17,095 nt of DNA, taken from NCBI GenBank assembly GCA_910592005.1, contig CAJVPP010001940.1, positions 1 through 17,095 of the forward strand, in the 5' to 3' direction. Below are positions 15,887 to 17,095 of this stretch, piece after piece (the stretch's first letter is position 1; every line of letters starts with the position of its first letter). The translations under genes were made by a program, and so were the position numbers. Source of the DNA: Funneliformis mosseae. Taxonomy: Eukaryota > Glomeromycota > Glomeromycetes > Glomerales > Glomeraceae. The notes below the pieces were generated by a model. The model saw nothing but the letters and a program-made list of their open reading frames with translations, was not told the DNA's origin and did not search any database.

Positions 15887-17095
15887 CTCATAGCCAGGAA
15901 ATGTTAGAATTTGTAAAAAAAAAAGTAACCAATTTTTTACCTACAGAAATTATATAAATAGGAACCATGCAAAGCATCTTTCAGCCAAACTAGATCATTA
16001 TTATTTTCAATCCTAATCAACTATTGTATAAATACTGACACAAGTAAAACTTTTTTGAATTCTTTTTTTAATGTAAGCTAATACGAATCAGTCTTACCAG
16101 GACCATCTATTTCAGATTGTATGCTTACGTAATATAATATTAGTATGTTAATATTCAAAAGAAACAAATCACATATTTCCTGATCCTACAAATTTGCCAA
16201 GAAAAAATTTTAATATATACCACTTTATTAGAACTTAATAAAAATTACATATATGAAATCTCTATTCTATGAATTTTTTGGGATTAAAACTGTTACTACC
16301 ATTTTACTAGAACTATGTTCACTATCCCAGAGTCAGAACTATATAATATTTTGTGAATTGTACATGTAATAGCCATTCTTAGAGTCATCAATACATGTAT
16401 AAGTGGATATACAGTACTTAAAGAAGTCATATACAATAGAATTATTACTTTCTCTATTAAACAGTACTTATAAATACCCGATTCTTTTCACATAGCATAA
16501 AGTTCTATAACATCATCTAAAATAAAAGCAACATGATTATTCACTATTGGTTTGTAATACAAGAGCAAGAGGTATAGTATAGCTGAAAAAAAGTAAAAAT
16601 ATAATGCATTACCTGCAATGTTAATAGCAAATATAGTCAAATTCTGTCTCTTAAAAAATTGATTGAATATTCTTTTGAACTTCAATAAAATTCTAGTAGT
16701 ATTAATAGAATCTTTAGATAATTAAATTAATTTTTTATGATCTTGTTGGTATTTATCTTGGCTGGAATTTGACTTATTAGTTTCAAGATATACTATTTTG
16801 AGTTTTACATCTTTTCCTAATTGCGCTATAGTCATATAATCAGACTTTTATATAAACTTACAAGATCTTTTTCATATAATATTAGCTGAACTTCCCCCTT
16901 TACCCCTATTTAGAAAAATCATTAAATAAGAAAAAGCACAACAGAGAAAAAATATTTTATAAGTAGATACTAAGCATTTATCATATGGAACCTTTGCAAT
17001 AGAAAAGAAGGAAACGGTTGAAAAAAATAAAAATTGAGTTAATGTTAAATCTGAACATATTTTGACTTAAAAATCATATTTGGCATATAAAAGTA
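15887..17095. other. Terminal region with uncertain minus-strand fragments
   Basis: No gene can be called firmly. On the minus strand, 15960-16125 reads EIDGPGKTDSY, a stop, LTLKKEFKKVLLVSVFIQ, a stop, LIRIENNNDLVWLKDALHGS. The GPGKT could be a degenerate P-loop, but the match is weak. A minus-strand frame of 65 codons at 16488-16685 contains a hydrophobic stretch (ALYFYFFSAILYLLLLYY) that would make one membrane helix; unrecognised. The rest is AT-rich with stops in all frames. Confidence 0.35.

Noticed and set aside
1..17095. Stop-codon reassignment (for example TAG or TGA read as an amino acid)
   Set aside because: All three stops interrupt the genes, homologous codons in other copies are often sense, and frameshifts and lost catalytic residues accompany them. 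Pseudogene decay explains this better.

Overview
The window looks like a decayed, repeat-rich nuclear segment from a very AT-rich fungus. The best guess is an arbuscular mycorrhizal fungus (Glomeromycotina, e.g. the Rhizophagus or Gigaspora group). Reasons: A+T is about three quarters or more by eye and CpG is scarce. It carries Cys-rich GHxW...WCPYC zinc-ribbon repeat proteins, a P-loop ATPase family and an integrase family that I associate with high-copy elements of these fungi. It also carries a host-type gene with short GT-AG introns. The organism call is recognition from memory, not a search. No rRNA, tRNA or CRISPR was seen, and no uninterrupted gene of normal length exists; almost every gene is a pseudogene.

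Layout. 1-1760 is copy A of a minus-strand cassette: coiled-coil membrane protein, packaging-type ATPase, zinc-ribbon/nuclease protein (cut by the window edge). 1761-3485 is extremely AT-rich with no gene I can support. 3486-3672 is the C-terminal scrap of a Harbinger/PIF-type transposase. 3840-5090 holds repeats: a purine-rich tract, a 9-bp minisatellite, a hairpin, 59-bp and about 122-bp repeats, and an array of a short AAGTCTAAC-type motif. 5154-5565 (minus) is a Cys-rich pseudogene. 5749-6563 (plus) is a zinc-finger pseudogene. 6764-7832 (minus) is a DDE integrase, with a third, truncated ATPase copy just upstream of it (7884-8160). 8161-9385 is gene-poor, with two 88-bp tandem repeats and a long inverted repeat. 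9386-10939 (plus) is a broken multi-exon gene. 11133-13955 (minus) is copy B of the cassette, complete in outline. 13956-14915 is a divergent spacer with hairpins and a MITE-like inverted-repeat unit. 14916-15886 (plus) is a second coiled-coil membrane protein, a distant paralogue of the one across the spacer. 15887-17095 has only uncertain fragments.

How it fits together. A retroviral-type integrase next to an A32/FtsK-HerA-like packaging ATPase is the hallmark pair of Polinton/Maverick-like elements and their viral relatives. The tail-anchored coiled-coil proteins and the zinc-ribbon/nuclease protein travel with the ATPase in both copies, so they are probably part of the same mobile unit. 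No capsid, maturation protease or type-B DNA polymerase was recognised, so the Polinton-like assignment is an inference. Copies A, B and C of the ATPase can be compared inside the window. They show stop codons and lost catalytic or zinc ligands arising mostly by C-to-T and G-to-A changes, often at former CpG sites. This is what cytosine methylation plus deamination (or a RIP-like process) would leave.
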